From: Prosopocoilus inquinatus
Taxonomy: Eukaryota; Arthropoda; Insecta; Coleoptera; Lucanidae
DNA: 64,000 nt
Direction of reading: 5' to 3'
NCBI GenBank assembly: GCA_036172665.1
Contig: CM069876.1
Coordinates: forward strand, 36,611,001 to 36,675,000
Positions 11,474 to 22,770 of this stretch are shown piece after piece. Numbering within the stretch: the first letter of the stretch is position 1; each line of letters opens with the position of its first letter. The position numbers and the translations under genes are program-made. The notes beneath the pieces are model-generated. The model did not search any database, was not told the DNA's origin, and saw only the letters and a program-made list of their open reading frames with translations.

Positions 11474-11973
11474 TTAAATTGTTTAGTTATTGTTATCCAT
11501 AGCCTACTTGATTGTTGCAAAAAACATGAAACTTTTAATTGAAACTTGAATGCCATGTATCTCAAAGCCTGTTTGATTAAAATATCAAGTGTTTTATGTT
11601 TTCGTAAACAGAATTTTTTGCTCTTTTCAAAAATGTAAAAATATAGAGGGTGTTCCATATAAAAAATTAAAGTTCTGGCTTATATCTCAAATATTGAACA
11701 CTCTAGAAAAAAAGTAATTCTGCATAAAAAAGTGCCTAAAAAAAGTTTTCACAGAAATTAGAAATCTTAATAAACAAAAAAGTTATAAAGGTTTCTAGAA
11801 ATCGCAGAATTTAAACGTCCCCTAGCGCCTAAACGGTTCAAGATATCGAAATGCGGTTTTTACCACTGAACCTGTCATAAAAATCGAGCTCCAGACAACG
11901 AGGTCGGTTTTTGTCTAACTCTTCTAAAAACAGGTGTTTCCCTTTAAAAGTGTCAAATTTGGCCCACCCTGTA

Positions 11974-12296
11974 CAGGTTGTCTCAGAAATGGTGTCCAAC
12001 CTTTTATTAGCGGACATTATTAGTGCCTTTAAAGTATCAAATCGTTTTCAGAAAAGCGTTACAAGTACTGCGATAGTTACCATTATATAGGAGCATCTTT
12101 TAAACTGGAAAATATTCATTATTTTTCCAAAATTAATGCTAAAAAAATATTGGAAATATTTAGAAAAATATTATAAATAAAGAATCTGCATACGCAACTT
12201 CATACTCTTGTAACTTGAAAAGTAAAAGATTGTTTGCGATTTTAAAGTCGTAAAGTTTGTGACGGAAAGAATGAACAATATTTTTGAGACACCCTG
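11974..12296. mobile_element. Mariner-like MITE sharing a TA with the neighbouring transposon
   Basis: Left end CAGGTTGTCTCAGAAAT and right end ATATTTTTGAGACACCCTG are inverted repeats. Each is bordered by TA (11972-11973 and 12297-12298). It has no open frame. The left TA is shared with the large mariner element, so one element probably integrated exactly at the terminal TA of the other. Confidence 0.7.
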
Positions 12297-12298
12297 TA

Positions 12299-13314
12299 TT
12301 TTTGATGTAGTTGGATAAAGAATTTAATGAACTATCGGAATTAAGAAAAAAATTTAAGGCTGTTATTTAAAAAAAGTCTAGGACGTCATTACTTGGAAAA
12401 CAAATGGCTGTCATGAATTAATTTTTACAAAGGGATATGTACAGTCGTGCACGACTTAAATGCACCTCCTGCTCAAACCTCACCCTTAGGATCCTATACT
12501 ACAAGGCTTACAGAATTGTCAAATTGTAGCACTTACGTTGCGCATGACTGCACCTACTTTTTTAAAACACATTTGCTTGTCAGCGTTTTCTTTTTTTTGA
12601 ACTGTCAAGAAAAAGAAATGATGAATTTATTTTGAGCTCATATTAGCAACTTTAACCTTTTCAAATATTTAGTTTGCTTTTATACCTTTATAAAAAAATT
12701 CATAAAGCTGTCTGATTGGGATGAATCTTGAACTTTTAAGCGGGACAAAGCGTTATACTTGTTATAAAAACGTATAATTTTGTAACTGAAATATATGATC
12801 TTCCAAAACGACTGTATTAAAAAGAAACAAAATTACTAGTATCAAAAATAAACCTTCGGTTTTTGAATTAATTTTGCAAATACCAATGAATACGCGACAA
12901 AATAAACTTTTACGTTTTCGTAAGAGCAGTGATATTCGGTAAAAAGGAATAAACGCTTCGCCTTGTTTAAACATACACTTTATTCTGCTGTAACCGGTTT
13001 ATGGTGGTCATGTGATGAAAAGCAATTACGCTATTGGTTAGAACGGGATGTCGACATTTGGGAAAAAGATAGCGGGAACTGATTTAAGTGGCTTTAATAT
13101 TTGGGGTTTTGGCCAGGATTTTATGAAATTTCGCCTGTGTGCGTCATCGTACGCCTAACATGACTGCCTGCCTGCCCACTTTAATACGACGTTTTCCTTC
13201 GCGCTTTGATTATAACAAAAACACAGAAATTCACGCGTTTTTGCAATGCGAAGTGTCCTTGATTTGGTCTTTTCTGGTAACAGCAGTCTCTCAAGCGTTA
13301 GATACGGCGTAAGG
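12299..13314. other. Intergenic, nothing recognised
   Basis: AT-rich sequence with two short open frames (12447-12635 + and 12762-12974 -) that look non-coding. No repeats or RNA genes were recognised. Confidence 0.35.
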
Positions 13315-13730
13315 CAGCGTTCCCCAAACTTTTAGGTTTCGTGACCCCCTTTTGAGCTGTGTTATGTTTCACGCCTCCTCTCCTCCCTTCCGTCGATACT
13401 CAAACTTAAATACTGATGCCAAATGATTGTCAAACGCTAAATTTTTAAATATTTAAGACACATCATTTTATTTCATAACTATCATAGATATGCGGTACAT
13501 GTACATAGCGAGCATTAAATTTGTGTTGTCATCGTAAAACAAAACGTCTGTTTTAATTCCAGAAATTAGAATCTCCTTAGTTTTAATCAAATATAAGATG
13601 CCAATCTATGATAATTTGATAAATTAGTTGCAATTTGCGTTCATTTGTATTTAGATTTATTCTGCTGCGCCCCCCTTGGAAGACTTACGCGTCCCTTTAG
13701 GGGGCGAGCCCCACAGTTTGGAAAATGCTG
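13315..13730. mobile_element. hAT-like non-autonomous element with 8-bp TSD
   Basis: Ends are CAGCGTTCCCCAAACTTTTA and the inverted CACAGTTTGGAAAATGCTG. They are flanked by GCGTAAGG (13307-13314) and GCATAAGG (13731-13738), an 8-bp duplication with one mismatch, which is the hAT hallmark. The 416-bp body encodes nothing. Subterminal blocks (gtgacccccttttgagctg and tccctttagggggcgagcc) resemble the subterminal regions of hAT MITEs. Confidence 0.78.
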
Positions 13731-13887
13731 GCATAAGGCTCTCTCTTACATAATCTAAGTTGAATATAAACTGCAATACCTATAAATCTGATTTCAAGTT
13801 ACTTTCTTTTGACAGTGACTAATATTTCTGGATAATTTATCGTCAAGAAATCTATTTTAAACATAATTTACATTCAAAACCGACATA

Positions 13888-13992
13888 CCCCTATATTTTA
13901 TCACTTCATGTTACACAGAACGTGAAGCTATCGATTATTTCATCAACGATAACGGCACGTTATGAATAACATAAAATGATACAACATAGGGG
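13888..13992. mobile_element. Small hairpin MITE (1 of an adjacent pair)
   Basis: Begins CCCCTATATTTTATCACTTC and ends with an inverted AAAATGATACAACATAGGGG. The inner arms pair through acgtgaagctatcg and cgataacggcacgtt. About 105 bp. It lies 6 bp from a related hairpin at 13999-14124. Confidence 0.6.
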
Positions 13993-13998
13993 AGAATC

Positions 13999-14124
13999 GC
14001 CCTTATGTTGTATCCATTTACGTTAAACATAACGTGACGTTATCGACGAGTTTATGTTCAAATTCCTATTTCAAAAAAGGTAACAGCACGTTATGTTTAA
14101 CGTAAATGGATACAGCAGAAGGGC
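13999..14124. mobile_element. Small hairpin MITE (2 of an adjacent pair)
   Basis: The arms gcccttatgttgtatccatt / aatggatacagcagaagggc and cgttaaacataacgtg / cacgttatgtttaacg are nearly perfect inverted repeats. About 126 bp, of the same sequence family as its left neighbour. Confidence 0.68.
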
Positions 14125-14495
14125 AAATGTCTGTGTTCATTCATTCTGCCTCTATTTAGTGAAGTTTTTGTTTTTAAATGATAGTGTACTATCTGCACTA
14201 TTTACTCTGTGAATAAAGTAATTCGACTTCGTACCATAGATGCCACTACCATCGCGTGACTGTGCACTGTCTGACGTCATTCCAAGATTGATAGAGGTGG
14301 ACTGTGTATTAGTTTTACCAACCTTGCGTCATTTCTGCTACAGCGACATCTATCATGTGGTTTCATCTTTAATAACTTGAATGAATTAGAAAATATTATT
14401 AATTATTTGAGATTATTTGGAATTGCGAAATATAGGTTCAGCTACAAAAGCTACTAATTATATTAATTAAATTTATGCAGTCGCCTTAATAAGAC

Positions 14496-14507
14496 TGCGC
14501 ATGCGCA
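14496..14507. promoter_or_regulatory. NRF-1-type palindromic promoter element upstream of HIRA
   Basis: TGCGCATGCGCA is a perfect match to the NRF-1 (insect Ewg) palindrome and sits 131 bp before the HIRA start codon, where a TATA-less housekeeping promoter is expected. Functional use is inferred. Confidence 0.5.
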
Positions 14508-14637
14508 CTCACAATTGCAGTTTGCAGATTAGGTTATGTTTACCGTTTTGTCGTAGTAGTTGAATTAAAAGCCTAATTTGAAAATGTTTACGCTTTTTTT
14601 TAGACAGTTTCCTTCGATGTAATTAAAGCATAAGATA

Positions 14638-17600
14638 ATGATTCTATTAAAGCCTGTCTGGGTGAGACACCAAGGTATTTTTCCACATTTTAATTAATGT
14701 TTAGTTCAGATTCAAATCCGCTTAATGTACAGATAACAAGCCGATTTTTTCCGTGGATATTCACCCTAAAGGCGGTAGATTCGCAACGGGCGGACAAGGA
14801 GGCCAAGGAGGTCGCATAGTCATCTGGAACTTCGCTCCTGTTCTGTCTGAGAATGATGAATCAGATCCGAAAGTACCGAAACAACTCTGCCAAATGGATA
14901 ATCACTTGGGTAGAATCACACGTGTTTGCTTCACTCAGGCGTAAACCTGTTGCTTTCAGCTTGCGTTAATGTAGTCAGGTGGAGCTGCCAAGGGCACTTA
15001 TTAGCATCGGGGAGTGATGACAAATTAGTTATGATATGGAAGTTGACGGGTGAAGGAAGTTCTACAATTTTCGGTGGAGGTGGTAAAGTGAACGTGGAAA
15101 GTTGGAAGTGCGTTTATACTTTGAACTCGCACAACGGCGATGTCTTGGATTTAGCTTGGGCTCCGCATGATGGTTGGCTCGCCTCTGGTAGTGTTGACAA
15201 TACAGTTATTATTTGGAATGCTCATAAATTCCCGGAGAAAGTTGCTGTGCTCAAGGGCCACACCGCCATGGTTAAAGTAACACAGTTTCAGTCATATTCG
15301 CAATATTTTAGTGTCAAGTTTGACTTTTAAGGGCGTCACTTGGGATCCTGTTGGTAAATACATCGCAAGTCAATCGGATGATAAATCGCTTCGAGTATGG
15401 CGAACGGCTGATTGGTGTCAACAAGAGACAGTTACGGAAGCCTTCACTGATTGTTCCGCTACCACCCATGTTTTGAGATTATCGTGGTCCCCTGATGGGC
15501 AGTATTTAGTGTCGGCACATGCCATGAATGGTGGCGGACCGACGGCCCAAATCATTGAAAGAGACGGGTGGAAACAAGACAAGGATTTCGTGGGACATCG
15601 GAAAGCTGTTACATGTGTGGTTTGTAGCACGAATCCTTCAGCTATGCAACTTTAAATTTAAAGTTACTTTTTAAAATAAAAGACGTTTTTGTGTTTTTAT
15701 CTTTAAAGTCTCCTTTAGTTCTATTATGGATGGACCTTAATGAGGTTAATTTTTTGTAGAGATTCAATTCCAACATTCTTAAAAAATTCAGTCCGGGAAG
15801 TCCAAAGGCTCAGCAGTATTGTTGCTGTGCAATCGGATCGAGAGATAGATCCATCAGTGTATGGTTGACCTCACTGAAAAGACCGCTGGTCGTAATCAAG
15901 GATTTATTTGATGATAGTGTCCTGGATATATCCTGGAGCAGCGATGGGCTTCACCTTCTAGCATGCAGCTGGGACGGTAGCGTGGTTTGCATCATGTTTT
16001 CACCAATGGAAGTTGGAACACCACTGTCCACAGCAGAAAAAGTAACCCCTTTCAACTGTATTCACCAAAAACCGTCTAAACAATAACTTGTAGAACTCCT
16101 TATACGAAAGAATGTATGGGAAGTCCCTGCAAAGGAACCTGCTGAGCCAGAGCTTTTCAGGCAGCCAAATCATAGAAAACCCCGAATTACTAAGGGCCAT
16201 GGAAGACTTGAATAATGCCCCAAAAATCGAGACAAACGTCATCACTGAAGTCCCCAAGGCAAAGGTCGAGTTAGAATCACCGAACACAAGCAGTGTTTTG
16301 GTGCCTGCAAATAAACAGATAGAAACGAGATTGCCAAGTGGAAAGCGAAGGATAACTCCGATGTTTTTAAAGCCGATGCCTTCAGCAACAACCAAGTGAG
16401 TTTCTTCGTTTTTCAAAAAAAAAAAAAAAAAAAAATGATAAGGTGAGACTTGTTTGTATTACCAGAGATTCCCTGGAGGTCCCTGCCATTAACGAAAACA
16501 CAACGTTCAGTAGTTCTTCTCCTACCAAAAGCAAGATCATCGTCGTGCAAGAAAACTCGGAGAACAAACACTTTAGCTCACCGAGCCACAACAACCTTTT
16601 AACAACACCAACCATGTAAGTTGAATGTAATTTTGAAAAGCCCACACAAATTTAATTATTTCTTTAACATTATCAGAGCTATTGAAAAAGATAAGACAAT
16701 TGTCAATCAAATGGTAACTGCTGTTCCACCTGGAACGCAGATTAATCAGCTTATGTGTTCAGAAGTACCCGGTGATCAACCTATAGTGCACTTTATCAGT
16801 ATTTTAGAGCCTCTGAAAATGCCTTCCGGGACCGCAGTAACGAAAAGAGTGGGGCGCATTAAATTACAAGTAATTTTTAATTTAATGTTCAACTATTCAA
16901 CAAGATTGAATTACAAAAAGGAAAAACTTTTAGGTAACAAATTCATGCCAAGTACTTTCGAAAGGATCATCGCTCTCTCGCTTAGAAGTCTTCAAAAAAG
17001 AAGAGGATAAGCAACCAGTTTGGGAAACATATTTAGGTTTAATAACTCAAAGATTTTTTTTGTTGTATCATGCATTAATGTTTCAGGCTCTTACATTCGT
17101 TGCATTGAAGGAAACCGAAAGATGATAGTCGTTTGTTGTGAAGACTTTAGTATTAATTGCTATTACGTCAGGTCAGGGGCAAGGGTGCAGCCTCCTTTAC
17201 TAATAGAAGACCTAGCCGTGTGTCTTTGTCTGACGGAAAGCTCCAACTGCCTCGTCCTAACCAGGACAGGCTTGATACACATGTGGAATTTGGAGACGGG
17301 TAAATCAGTATTAAATCGAGTTTCAGTTCGCAATTTACTATCAAATAAAGGTGAGTGAGTCATGTCATGCACTTAAGTAAAAGTTACAAAGGCAAACAAA
17401 CTTATTTTAGCCACCGTAAGTACTTGTGCTTTAACTTCTTTTGAGCAACCCCTGCTAACGTTAAGTGATGGAAGGGCTTACTCTTATAATTTAAATTTAC
17501 AAAGCTGGTAAGTGCAAGGGTGGGGGATGGGAGGGGGAGGCTTCGTAATATAATGTAAGGTTTTGCAGTTTGTAATTTTAGGGTTTTATTAACCAACCCC

Positions 17601-18235
17601 TTAGATTCGTTGAGCAGAGCGAGCGGATCAATGGCGAAAAGTGTATCACCTAATCTTCCCCTGGCTTCTCTTCAGAAGGGGATGACCACACATTTCCTGA
17701 GTGAAAGTCTACCGTCTGGTGTTACGCTTAGCTTTCTGGAATCTCAAATTACTTCAAGCATTGCCCTTCAATCAGCTACGGAGTTTAAACATTGGTTGCT
17801 TGCAACTGTTAACCACTTATTAGATAAAGGTAATGAATAAAAGATGTAAATAAATCATTCTGTATCGCATTTGATGTTTCACAACTAAATTTAAAGTACT
17901 TAAAATATAAGAAAAGCCAAGAATTTCAATGTGCGAACTTAGACTTGTGAAAAGGCAACGGTTTTCTTTTCTTTTTAGGCCCAGAATGTAGACTGAGGTC
18001 AATTCTCGATGATTTAATGGGACCTATACATTCAGCAAAACGACAGAAAACAGACACCATCATGGTAAGTACAATTTACAAAATAAAAAAGCCAGAAGGT
18101 TTTAACTTTAGCTTCCAGGGCATTTCGAAACGGAAACTGCTCGACGAAATCCTTTCGGTCATAAGAATGAAACTCCCCTGGCAGCGTTTGTATAAGGAAT
18201 ATAGCGAACAGTTAGCTCTTTTAAGCTGTGAATGA
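14638..18235 (+). CDS. Hira: HIRA histone chaperone, complete 14-exon gene
   Basis: Hand-spliced exons: 14638-14674, 14733-14909, 14960-15276, 15332-15619, 15760-16041, 16094-16395, 16466-16615, 16677-16869, 16934-17036, 17087-17350, 17411-17507, 17582-17829, 17979-18064, 18119-18235. All introns are GT-AG and the phases close to 886 codons plus TGA (human HIRA is about 1,017 aa). The N-terminus MILLKPVWVRHQDNKPIFSV and the WD repeats (CQMDNHLACVNVVRWS, VDNTVIIWNA, GVTWDPVGKYIASQ, LRLSWSPDGQYLVSAHAMN) fill residues 1 to about 360. The ASF1-binding B domain is SGKRRITPMF near residue 450. The C-terminal Hira domain ends HWLLATVNHLL...QLALLSCE. The product deposits H3.3-H4 independently of replication, in complex with UBN/yemanuclein and CABIN1, and in animals is needed for paternal chromatin assembly. 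It converges on Brambleberry, with 184 bp between the stops. Exon 5 begins where human exons begin (PYCCCA-type Cys triplet YCCCAIG). Confidence 0.95.
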
Positions 18236-18419
18236 CGTGTTAGTTTAGCTTTAACGACTTATTACAGGATAAGTTAAACACTGCCATAAAATACTTTGTG
18301 ATTTGTTTTTATGTTTTTGTATCGGATGAGATCGTGTCGATTTATACGTTTATTACAGACTTGTAAATTGTACTCCAAAATCACATTAAACCAACAAGTA
18401 AGACTTAAGTAAGTAAATC

Positions 18420-20373
18420 CTATTCTATTATAGAGTCACCTTTTAGATGGCGATAACAAAAATCACGGCCTGGCATTGATGTTATCTTACAGGGTGTTCC
18501 GGCTCTGGTTGATGCTTTGCATGTGCCTTTGAAAGATGTGTTTATATGTAAGGGTGTCCTACTGCGTGATCTAGAATTATAATGGCCAATCCTCGATCGG
18601 GGAGGGGTAGGACTTCCAAATCCATAGAAATCATCATCTTGCTCGGTGATGTTCGATTCATGACTAGACAGGTAATCACATTTGCCATTTGCATTAGTCA
18701 CAGGAGATGCAAATGAATAGTCTGTTTCTTGAACATCCGGCGAGCTCTTTCTTGTACTATAATCAGGAGTGCTTGTGCTTTGGTTTTGAGTTAAAGATGC
18801 AATCTTGTATGTTTGGTCATTTTTATACAACTTTAAGACACCATGCATCACATATTGTACTAAAAAAAAAACAAACAAAAGACTCTTGTTTTTCAAAATT
18901 TAAAGTATACTTGACTTACCTATTATGAAAGTACACAGTGTAAGGGTTAATTCTAAGGCCCCCAGGGCATTTTCCATGTTATGCAAACCTACAGCTAGGT
19001 TTAAAGGAGGCATTGTTGCCACTATAATTCGCGTGATCGTCTTAGCACCTAGGAAAGCGCAAATAATCATGGCTGTAATTAAGAACAGTACATGCCAGAT
19101 CATGAGGTAGAGGCGATCAACTGAGAGGTCTGTTCCTCCTAGCGCAGTCGTAATCCACGATAGCCGATCCTCTAAAGCCTGACGCGTGTTGCCAACCAAT
19201 ACAATCAAAGAATACAGCGTAGTGTTGATTTCTCTCAACTGCTCCAGTGATGCTTCATACTGCAGTCTTGCCTGCTCGCTCTGCTTTATCAACAGTTGAC
19301 TTGAATCCTCTAGAAATTACGTTTTTACAAAGTTGATCCCCTTACATGCCTACAATCTTACCAATTTTCTGGAAAATGCTTTGGGCCTTTGCTTGAATCC
19401 TCGTGAGATCTTCCAGTAATTCATGATGATTATCGTTAGTCTCTTTCGTTTGCTCTTCTAGTTGCTTGCTGGCCAGTTCTAATTTATTTTGCACCGACTT
19501 GGTCATGCCAGCTAATTCCTGATGGCTTTGAGTGATTAATCTCTTTTCATCGCTCAAGCGTTTGATGTTATCCTCGAGGGCCAACTGGCCGTGAAGTTGG
19601 GCTTGTTGGAGGTCTTTTTGTTGAATTATTAGAGTCTCATGACCTAAGGAAATGACAAACAAAATTTTGAATAAATTGAGTAATTAAATGTTTGTACCTT
19701 TTGACATGGCGTCCAATGTTGTCTGTGCAATCTCTCGAAGGTCCTCTTGATCCTGAACTAACTTCCCGAAGGAATCGACTTGCTTCTGGGTGGTATCCAT
19801 GAGTTTGTTGACGGCGTGCTCGGTTAAACCTATGAACTGACTCTGCCTCACAGAGTAACAAACGGCTCTCGCTCTGTTACTCATTAAATGGTAACTGTTC
19901 CATGCGTCAGCATCCATGGTGCTGGTGCAGTCTCTTATGCTCATTTCACTCGTGCAAGGGTACACTTGTCTACCCTCAACGGACGACTGGCAGTTAAGTA
20001 GCATAACTGCAAGTTTCGCGACTTCCTCGTCGTTCATGTGTTGACAACCAGTTTTTAATTTTAACACAACCTGATTGTGCAACCAAAATTTATTGAATCA
20101 ACCAAGGAGTGAAGGAGGAAAGGAACTTACCCGATGCTGACATGAATCTAGCTCCGATAGAGCAACGCCTGTTAATTTCGCGACTTCTGCTATGAACTTC
20201 TCGTCCATGCTGGAGACCTCATAAGGGACTTTTTGGCTGAATCCTTCCACCAAATCCGTGGAATCTTCCTGTCTGTGTCCGAAGAACGTGCTCAAACTTG
20301 TTAGGTAATTGGAGATCCATGCATTTGAAAAACTGAGAGCGCTGATTACTAGTATTAATCTTATCCCGTTCAT
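18420..20373 (-). CDS. bmb: Brambleberry/Kar5/GEX1-type nuclear fusion protein, complete 5-exon gene
   Basis: Exons on the - strand: 20131-20373, 19698-20070, 19362-19643, 18920-19309, 18420-18859 (GT-AG, phases close; 575 aa). Residues 1-18 are a signal peptide (MNGIRLILVISALSFSNA). The luminal domain carries six cysteines at 78, 90, 108, 120, 129 and 152, with the family signatures ELDSCQ, LNCQS.VEGRQ.YPCT and DADAWNSYHLMSNRARAVCY. About 165-345 is heptad-rich coiled coil. Three hydrophobic segments at about 366-387, 392-409 and 413-435 form the membrane anchor. The cytosolic tail has SRSRSRTP-type basic repeats and ends in a Cys/His knuckle, C-x9-C-x10-C-x2-H. Family role: nuclear-envelope fusion at karyogamy (yeast Kar5, plant GEX1, zebrafish Bmb). 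The insect function is inferred from homology. It lies tail-to-tail with HIRA and head-to-head with the first UTP6 copy. Confidence 0.9.
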
Positions 20374-20877
20374 TTTGAAGTTTTTAAAAAAATAAAGCTG
20401 TTCGTTATAGTTTAAAACGTCAATTCGAATTATATCACAGACCGTTTAATTGTTATTTAAAAGAAAATAACCGTTAACTTTAAACTGGATGTCAAACACC
20501 TGCGCCCAGTGTGACCAACCCACAGAATACCTATACCAACTTAAGACCCACGCCACGCTAAGACCTATGATTGCTCGAACGATTTGTGCTTTCTGTGAGC
20601 ACTTAATAAAGTAATTTACTCAAGTAATTAATTAACGCAGAGAATTTGTAAATAATGCAATTATAACGTTATTTGGAATAGATTAATTAATTAATTAGAG
20701 ATATTGATTAAAGAAAATAAGTGATGTCGCTGCCGTCCGCTACGCCATTGTAGATGTCGCTCGGGTTGCTGTCACTTGTTAATTGATTTCTGATTTGCGG
20801 TAACTTTAACTTATTTGGTTAATTTTGTAAAACGTGCTTCTTAAGTGCATTTAATTTATTGATATTTTAGTGCAAAA
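20374..20877. promoter_or_regulatory. Divergent promoter interval between bmb (-) and the UTP6 paralogue (+)
   Basis: The 504-bp gap between two oppositely oriented start codons must carry both promoters. No TATA box at a sensible distance was seen. A GC-richer core near 20720-20770 (ctgccgtccgctacgccatt) is the likeliest shared element, but I cannot name a factor. Confidence 0.45.
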
Positions 20878-22211
20878 ATGTCGGAAATCGTGCAGAAACA
20901 CATGGAGACGATGACCGAGGAGTTCGAAAACATGTCGCGCACCAAGCTGTTTACAACTGAGGAAAGCAGGTAAAGCCACCCCCATATACAGGCTAACAGA
21001 GAATAAATTACATACCTGGAATTTACTTCTATTTTGCTTTTAACGTGACCTTTACACTCGGTTGAATCAACAGAATAAGATGTTTTTAATAAGTGCTCCC
21101 TAAGAAAATACATTCTGTAATCAAAGGATTCTTAAATTATGTAATTCCTGCATATAGGAAGGTGATGAAGAAGCGTAAAGAATTTGAATATAAAATCAAC
21201 GGCGTTCACAAGAATTTGCAAGACTTTAAAGACTACATACTGTACGAGGAGATGATACTTAAAACGATTAAGCTGAGGCGAGACAAGTTGAAGATCGGAG
21301 AGAAGAAATCGAATCTGGAACAGAAAATGGCCTCCAGAATCAAAACACTGTACCAGACAGCGATAAGAAGATTCTCAAATGACCTGGACTTGTACTTACA
21401 GTTCTTCAAGTTCTGCAAGCAAGTCAACTATGTGCATGCAGCTTCATCAGTCGTAAAGATTTTGCTAGAAGTAAGTAATCTGATATTATTTTCATGATCG
21501 AGCATGAAGTTTGAGGTTCCAGCACTTTTCACAAACTCCTGAGACCTGGCAAATTGCTTCGAGGTGGTACGCTTACGATCGCAAAGATGTTGAAAAGGGA
21601 TTAAAAATTTTATATAAAGGCATCGCTTTGCATAAAGACAACAAGCTCTTATATACTGATGTCATAAAGCTAGAAATACGCAAGGTCGAGCAGAAAAGGG
21701 TAGCCAAAGAAGCGACACCCACAAACGTACTTGAAGAATTGGAGAAGAAATGCAGTGTTAAAATTCAGACATATGTTAAGGAAGCTATCAATAATATTTA
21801 TAATTACAAGTATTTCATTGGATTGTTGGCGTATTTGGAGGATTATAAGTATACACTTATTGCAAAGAAGCTGATTTATGATTACTTATTGAAGAATTAT
21901 GGGCATGAGGAAGATGTCAAGCAAATTTTGGAGCAAAAGAATTATGGTAAGTCGAAAGGGTGAAAGCTGATTGTAGGAAATCGTAATTAAAAATTTTTGG
22001 CAATAATTTCAGCTTTGTATTATTGACTGCAATAGTTTAAATAATGAATGGTAATCTCTATAAATCCTTTAACGTAAATGTTTGGCCCTGAAACTTTCCA
22101 TTTGGTACACCTTCAGCCCTGAATTTTAAATTGATTTTAGGTGATGAAGAGGAGGTTGAAATGAAGCAAGCTTCTGAGGAGCCTGAGGCAAGTACTTCCT
22201 CGAAAAATTAA
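20878..22211 (+). CDS. Truncated UTP6 paralogue (N-terminal half), 4 exons
   Basis: Exons 20878-20969, 21158-21470, 21523-21946, 22141-22211; phases close to 299 aa. MSEIVQKHMETMTEEFENMSRTKLF matches the UTP6 start. HAT-type helices follow (RIKTLYQTAIRRFSNDLDLYLQFFKFCKQVNYVHAASSVVKILLE; ETWQIASRWYAYDRKDVEKGLKILYKGIALH). The exon sizes and phases of exons 1-3 (92/313/424) mirror those of the full gene at 24200 (74/304/430). Where the full gene continues with two more exons of HAT repeats, this one ends in a 71-nt acidic exon (GDEEEVEMKQASEEPEA...). UTP6 belongs to the UTP-B subcomplex of the SSU processome. A half-length protein may act as a partial or competing subunit. The open frame, good splice sites and a polyA signal argue that it is expressed rather than a pseudogene. 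Confidence 0.82.
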
Positions 22212-22546
22212 AACCGGCAACTCATTCCGTTACTAAGTGTTTGTTGTACTGAATTGATTCTCTATTCTTCATCCACTCCTCAATTCAGTACTTAGTGTTC
22301 CCTTATTTATTCCAATTTTAATTACCATACTTGTGTGTATGTAACTGATATATGTAGTTTCTTTTCCTTTCAACAAATCGTAAATAATATTATTTCTATA
22401 TTATATTTACATTTGCTACACAGTTTCATTCAGTCATCCATGTTCTTAATGATGTTGAGGATTAACTTAAAAAAGAATAATATATTTTATATAAAAACAG
22501 ACTGTTACTAAGTTACTGATTTTATTATGAAATGTACATTTTGTTA

Positions 22547-22552
22547 AATAAA
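22547..22552 (+). terminator. Polyadenylation signal for the truncated UTP6 gene
   Basis: AATAAA followed by a GT-rich stretch, 336 bp after the TAA at 22209-22211 and just before the opposing UQCC6 coding end at 22588. Confidence 0.55.
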
Positions 22553-22587
22553 GTGTATTGATGTTAAATTAATTGCACTTTAATGTT

Positions 22588-22770
22588 CTATCCTACTCCT
22601 TTAACTTTCTGCTTTATAGCCTGCTGCCTTTCAGCCTCTATGTATTTATCTAGATCTTGCAGGGGCTTATAGTATACATGTACAGTTTGTGCACCTGCCA
22701 ACATTGAAAACATTGCAGCCGTAAAGAAAGTTAAATATCGACTCCAGGACACTCCTGCCGGCATCATCAT
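22588..22770 (-). CDS. UQCC6/Brawnin micropeptide homologue
   Basis: A 60-codon frame. The product begins MMMPAGVSWSRYLTFF and continues AAMFSMLAGAQTVHVYYKPL, matching the animal Brawnin pattern (MPAGV, a hydrophobic segment with MxAGAxxVHxYYxP). The start is one of three consecutive ATGs (22770, 22767, 22764); the third gives the canonical MPAGV. One transmembrane helix covers about residues 12-32 and a basic, polar tail follows (EAERQQAIKQKVKGVG). In vertebrates this inner-mitochondrial-membrane micropeptide is required for assembly of respiratory complex III. The insect copy is shorter than the human protein (about 71 aa). It lies tail-to-tail with the truncated UTP6 gene. A 5' UTR intron is possible. 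Confidence 0.8.
   Translation of the reverse strand: MMMPAGVSWSRYLTFFTAAMFSMLAGAQTVHVYYKPLQDLDKYIEAERQQAIKQKVKGVG

Larger units (their letters stand above)
9434..11971 (-). mobile_element. Complete Tc1/mariner-superfamily transposon with long TIRs
   Basis: The element starts CAGGGTGGACCAAATTTG and ends with the inverted CAAATTTGGCCCACCCTG. Both ends are bounded by TA (9432-9433 and 11972-11973), the classic TA target duplication. The inverted repeats are unusually long: about 9434-9935 pairs with about 11475-11971, including a shared rise through phrases such as 'gagatacatggcattcaagt' near 9850 and its partner near 11555. One transposase frame lies between them on the - strand. A 274-bp hammerhead-ribozyme insertion (11200-11473) interrupts the inner edge of the right repeat. 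The intact frame and alignable repeats suggest a fairly young copy. Confidence 0.9.

Noticed and set aside
20878..22211. Reading the first UTP6 copy as a pseudogene or assembly duplicate
   Set aside because: Strong divergence from the second copy excludes an assembly artefact, and intact frame, phases and polyA signal argue against a pseudogene.
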